DNA of 10,544 bases, from positions 1 through 10,544 of the forward strand of contig JADGJH010000467.1 of the NCBI GenBank assembly GCA_027596945.1, given 5' to 3'. The position numbers were made by a program, and so were the translations under genes. Positions within the stretch are counted from its first letter, which is position 1; the number at the start of each line of letters is the position of its first letter. Of this stretch, positions 7,281-10,544 are shown piece after piece. The DNA comes from Physocladia obscura (lineage: Eukaryota > Chytridiomycota > Chytridiomycetes > Chytridiales > Chytriomycetaceae). The notes under the pieces are model-generated. The model saw only the letters and a program-made list of their open reading frames with translations, searched no databases and was not told the DNA's origin.

Positions 7281-8111
7281 TTTGAGTGAGAATATTTTTG
7301 ATTTGGAGCAATCAAATGTGTCCCAAATAAAATTTTCAATCAGTTGAAGTCAAGTTCAAAATTCAAGTCGAAATAAAGTTAATTTTAAGTTGAAGAAAGA
7401 AGCTGGGACGAAATTGAGTCGAACTGCTGCCGAAATTCTCTGCCACAACGGCGCGATATGCTAAACTATCGAACAATTGCATAACTACGAGAGTTGATTA
7501 CTGATCACACAGATCAAGGCAGCTCCAGATTTCAATTTCGATAAGTTGTTTGACGCGCTTATGAAGGGAATGCAAAAAACAGTGACTGTCAAACAAATTT
7601 GACATGAGTACTGTATATGGGAGAGCATATTGTTTGGTTTTTTATTTTTTAATAGACATTTCACTACTAAATTTGAAAGTAATAAAACTCTTACTTTTTT
7701 TGACTGTTCTCAAGTTTGTAAGAGCAGTAACGGCATGTTCATTTCAAGATTTAAATCGAAATCAAAAAGTATTTGCAGCAGCATTACCTCTTACATAATC
7801 AGGTGAGTTTGGAAATGAATACCACAATAAACTTTTTTGGAAAGACGTTATGAAATATACGTAAATTACAAAAGCTACTTCATTGCTTCTGTTGCCATTA
7901 TTTATGCGATTTTATTTTGTCGTCCAATAGTAAACTTGTAACTTCAACAAGTCTGCTAACCAAATTCTTGAAACCTCTTCCCATTGGAAGATATACAAAA
8001 TAATCGCTCATGTGAAATACAAGAATTTCAAGTTAATTCAGCATTAAACAAAATTGGATTTCCTTATTTTGTATCAAATGAATCATCAATAATAGATACA
8101 CCTGGTATTTG
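7281..8111. other. Spacer with scattered coding-like fragments
   Basis: No intact gene. It includes the 5' flank of the GNAT-ankyrin gene, a protein-like plus-strand fragment at 7498-7602, a 64-codon frame at 7604-7798 with no recognised content, and another protein-like plus-strand strip beginning at 7972. With the broken integrase next to it, the region reads as an accumulation of degraded elements. Confidence 0.45.
7498..7602 (+). pseudogene. Coding-like fragment, unknown origin
   Basis: The frame reads LLITQIKAAPDFNFDKLFDA and then LMKGMQKTVTVKQI before TGA. It has a balanced amino-acid make-up unlike AT-rich noise. A stop lies directly upstream (7495-7497), and the same frame upstream shows TAESR-like but stop-broken sequence (around 7390-7470). 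It could be a last exon or the C-terminal end of a dead gene. Confidence 0.3.
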
Positions 8112-8115
8112 CTAA
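7972..8115 (+). pseudogene. Coding-like fragment ending in IIDTPGIC, unknown origin
   Basis: This 47-codon plus-strand frame includes PLEDIQNNRSCEIQEFQVNS and ends SSIIDTPGIC before TAA at 8113. DTPG matches the G3 (Walker B) motif of GTPases, but the upstream P-loop is absent and the motif may be accidental. It abuts the integrase remnant on the other strand. Confidence 0.25.
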
Positions 8116-8600
8116 TCTTTTTTTATATACTTATAATTGAATCTCTGAATTATTCCCTGCCGGTTATTCCTGAAGCAACTGTAATATGATGAATGGCTAC
8201 TCATTCAGTAATTGCCAAAATTCAGTATTCACAAACACAGTTCCATTGCCGCTTTGAATAAGAATAAGTTTTGAAATTGTTATTTGTTTCATTGCCGCTG
8301 CACTATGAGATTTACATTTAATAGCTACAAATACTTTTCGATTGAATAAATCAATCATAACAAATATTTGAATCCAGTATTCCATCTGGAATATTTTGAT
8401 AAATCTATTAAATCAATTTGCGATTGATTGTTTACTGAATATACGTGAATACTTGTATACGAAGGTCAACATTGAAATTCTTCGTGAAACTGATTAACTT
8501 CTTGCTTCTCCAGAAATGCTTTGATTTGACACATTTCTTTATTCTTTTTTGTGGATTTGGAAAATGGGTTAAACAATACGAAAAGCGCATATTGTTGGAA
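8112..8600 (-). mobile_element. Broken retroviral-type (rve) integrase fragment
   Basis: Reading leftward from about 8573, fragments appear in the order of an rve-type integrase. A pre-core IKAFLEKQEVNQFHEEF is followed by QIDLIDLSKYSRWNTGFKYL with the first catalytic Asp at 8414-8412. After a one-base slip at about 8358 comes VMIDLFNRKVFVAIKCKS, then IQSGNGTVFVNTEFWQLL, HHITVASGIT and IIQRFN, the last two in different frames. Relative to the usual SDNG and ERFN, the second Asp is Gly (8250-8248) and the catalytic Glu is Gln (8147-8145). The spacing from the second to the third position is about 34 codons, as in D,D-35-E enzymes. Multiple stops and frameshifts make it inactive. Such integrases occur in Ty3-type retrotransposons, Maverick/Polintons and related elements; which one is undecided. 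No terminal repeats were found. Confidence 0.72.
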
Positions 8601-8797
8601 AAATTCTCAAATGAAGTAATGCTTTTAATATTTTTTAATAAAATCAAGGTGAATTAATAAATGATCCGATAGGCATGTCAAGAATTGGTATTGTAAGTAT
8701 GACATGGTCATAAATACTTTGAATTACCCATTTTGAATTTGGACGTTTTAATTTATCAATGATATCATTATATTATCCTTAATATAGAGTTTAATAT
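8601..8797. other. AT-rich spacer downstream of the PEX8-like gene
   Basis: No gene seen. It contains AATAAA-like strings on both strands, and the 3' UTR of the minus-strand gene ending at 8798 must lie here. Confidence 0.4.
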
Positions 8798-10544
8798 TCA
8801 CAATTTTGCTTGAACAATAACTGGAGAATTTTTAACGTAATTTTTTCTCCCCTTTTTTTTGTCGGAAATTAGTCTAGTTGCTTTCGCAGCCAAATTAAGA
8901 TACCATGCGACACAATGTGGTTGTCGTATTTGGTCATAATATTGATTACCACTGACAACATCAAAGAGTTCCTGCCAGATTTTTGATTCATTGATGTCCT
9001 CAACGCCATCTATACCAAGTCCGTCAGTATTATGATCTTTAACGCCATTTATCATAATGTCTTCAATAATATCGAGAAGTTTTGTCACTTGATAAGTTGG
9101 AACGGTCCGAATTTGGTCAAATAGTATGGACATAGCGGCGTCTCGCAACATGAAGTATTTCAGACTTGGAACTTTCGACAGAATTTGATTCATTCTGTTG
9201 TTGTTGCTGCTATCGGGCTTTTCAGAAGTGTAGTTGCTATCAATTTTTTCTTCATTTTCAGCTTGCGTGATATCTCCAGTCAATTTCTGAACTATATCCA
9301 CAACTTTTTGAATATACTCCCATACTTCGCTTTTCAAAGGAATCTCAATATTTGTAGGATCAACTGCTGTCAATTTTCGTTGCAGCTTATTTAAGGTAGA
9401 ACTTGCTCCAAACGATTTGAAAGCGCCGTCGCGTCTGTGTGTAGAATTTCTCATTGAAATAAGTGTTTGTAACTGCTGGATACTGCCTTCACCATTCGGC
9501 AGACACGTCAAAGCTTTAACAAGCGCGCTATACATTCTACGTGTATTTGTAATATTATCACCTTCAATATGATTCTATTTTCCAATTTTAATTAGATCTC
9601 AAGTAAAAAAAATTGAATAAAAAAGTTTCTACCTTCAATACTAAATCTGAATACCATGTTGCAACTGACACAACAACAGCGGAAAATTTTGAGTTTCCAG
9701 CAATAACATCATCAAACATCCTGTATAGAATCCAATGTCCCATTTCAAAAAGATCAAGCTCGTCATCGTTTTTGTGCGTTGATGTAGCAACAAATATTAA
9801 ATGCTCGCGGATTTCAGGAATAACCGTGCCAACTACGAACGCTGTCGAGAGTTGTGGGAGCGCGTGTTGTATTTGCAGCATGAAGAAAATTTTTTGTGGA
9901 TTTAGGTAATGTGACGTTGCGTTAAAATCTGACAAAAGCTGGTGGTTAGTCAATTTTAAATATGTAATAAAATAATTGATTGATAAAAACCATTCAAAGT
10001 TTTGCCAGCATCAATGTCCGTGAATATAGCATCGCTAAATCCATTTGCTGCCATAGCGCATTCTTGGTCACTCAAAAAATCCATAGCAACATAGAACACT
10101 TCTTTCCACGCTTCAAAACCGTCAATTCCGAATTTGCATGTCACAAAATGAAGCTTCCGAAGCCCTGCTACAACGTTACGCACAATTTGCAGCGTAGATT
10201 TTTTGTTCCCGTCTTCTTCTCGTGCATTTTCGATAACTGCATTAACAGTGTGCTTTGCAACCATTACATACACAAATAAGCAAAGCTTTAGATACGTGTC
10301 CGTGAAAGAAGATGGATTCTGACTCCATGATGATGCCAAAGAATTTGCGAATTCGTTGAGTGAATCGATCGTGAAGGATGCAGCAGAGTTATAACAGCGT
10401 TTTGTTGTTAGTATGGAGACAGCAGATCCCGTGGAACGAGAAAGTTGTGATATATCAGCATTGGAAGATGCGGTTGCAAGCACGTCTTTATCAGATAATT
10501 TTGAAACAAGTAGAGAAACCAAAGATTTCAGCACGGCCTTAAAA
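8798..10544 (-). CDS. PEX8-like peroxisomal import protein, N-terminus missing (three visible exons)
   Basis: Visible exons are 10544 to 9991 (open at the window edge), 9928 to 9633 and 9574 to 8798. Introns are 62 nt (GTTTTT, CTAAC branch, GTCAG, phase 1) and 58 nt (GTAGAA...AATAG, phase 0). The roughly 541 visible residues are alpha-helical with no clear membrane anchor. Segments such as FTDTYLKLCLFVYVMVAKHT, LRKLHFVTCKFGIDGFEAWK and FDDVIAGNSKFSAVVVSVAT remind me of the fungal peroxin PEX8, a matrix-side protein linking the docking and RING complexes of the peroxisome importer. The C-terminus is VQAKL; A-K-L fits the PTS1 consensus, and PEX8 is known to carry a PTS1 in yeasts. An Asn/Ser-rich linker (EKPDSSNNNR) interrupts the helical region. 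The family call rests on recall of general pattern plus the PTS1; a different helical-repeat protein is possible. The first in-window codon is not a start. Confidence 0.5.

Noticed and set aside
8432..8647. 71-codon minus-strand frame
   Set aside because: It overlaps the integrase relic in a frame that gives no integrase motif; the neighbouring frame carries the recognisable sequence.
9980..10279. Plus-strand frame of 99 codons
   Set aside because: Antisense to the first visible exon of the PEX8-like gene.
1..10544. CRISPR arrays, tRNA or rRNA genes, bacterial operons
   Set aside because: No regularly spaced repeats, cloverleaf or rRNA-like sequence was seen, and the spliced genes exclude a prokaryotic reading.

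Overview
The window looks like nuclear DNA of a compact eukaryotic genome, most likely an early-diverging (chytrid-like) fungus. Coding stretches are broken by short introns of 48-81 nt with GT(or GC)...AG ends and CTAAC/CTAAT-type branch sites. Spacers are AT-rich with many poly-A/poly-T runs. The lineage call is an inference from a PRL phosphatase lying near a PEX8-like gene and from intron style; no rRNA or marker gene confirms it.

Layout from left to right. (1) 48-413, minus: start of a small coiled-coil protein running off the left edge, head-to-head with (2) 493-1313, plus: a PRL-type (PTP4A) phosphatase with an intact HC(X)5R loop but no CAAX box. (3) 1708-3276, plus: three-exon type II membrane protein with a Gln/Lys-rich stalk and a probable GT-B-like glycosyltransferase domain. 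(4) 3277-3872: spacer with splice-like signals. (5) 3873-4555, minus: GC-rich gene for a small signal-peptide/transmembrane protein with a GC-AG intron. (6) 4771-5223, minus: a decayed tandem relative of (5), frameshifted and perhaps without a usable start. (7) 5224-5833: AT-rich spacer. (8) 5834-7280, minus: two-exon GNAT-like plus ankyrin protein. (9) 7281-8797: a graveyard with fragments of coding-like sequence and a clearly broken retroviral-type (rve) integrase on the minus strand. (10) 8798-10544, minus: three visible exons of a PEX8-like protein ending in the peroxisomal tripeptide AKL; its start lies beyond the right edge.

The genes do not form one pathway. They are independent cellular genes: phosphatase signalling, secretory-pathway glycosylation, a membrane protein pair, an acetyltransferase-ankyrin protein and peroxisome import. 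I found no CRISPR array, tRNA, rRNA or intact mobile element. The most informative items are the CAAX-less PRL, the paralogue-supported GC-AG intron, the integrase fossil with two of three catalytic acids changed, and the GNAT-ankyrin fusion.
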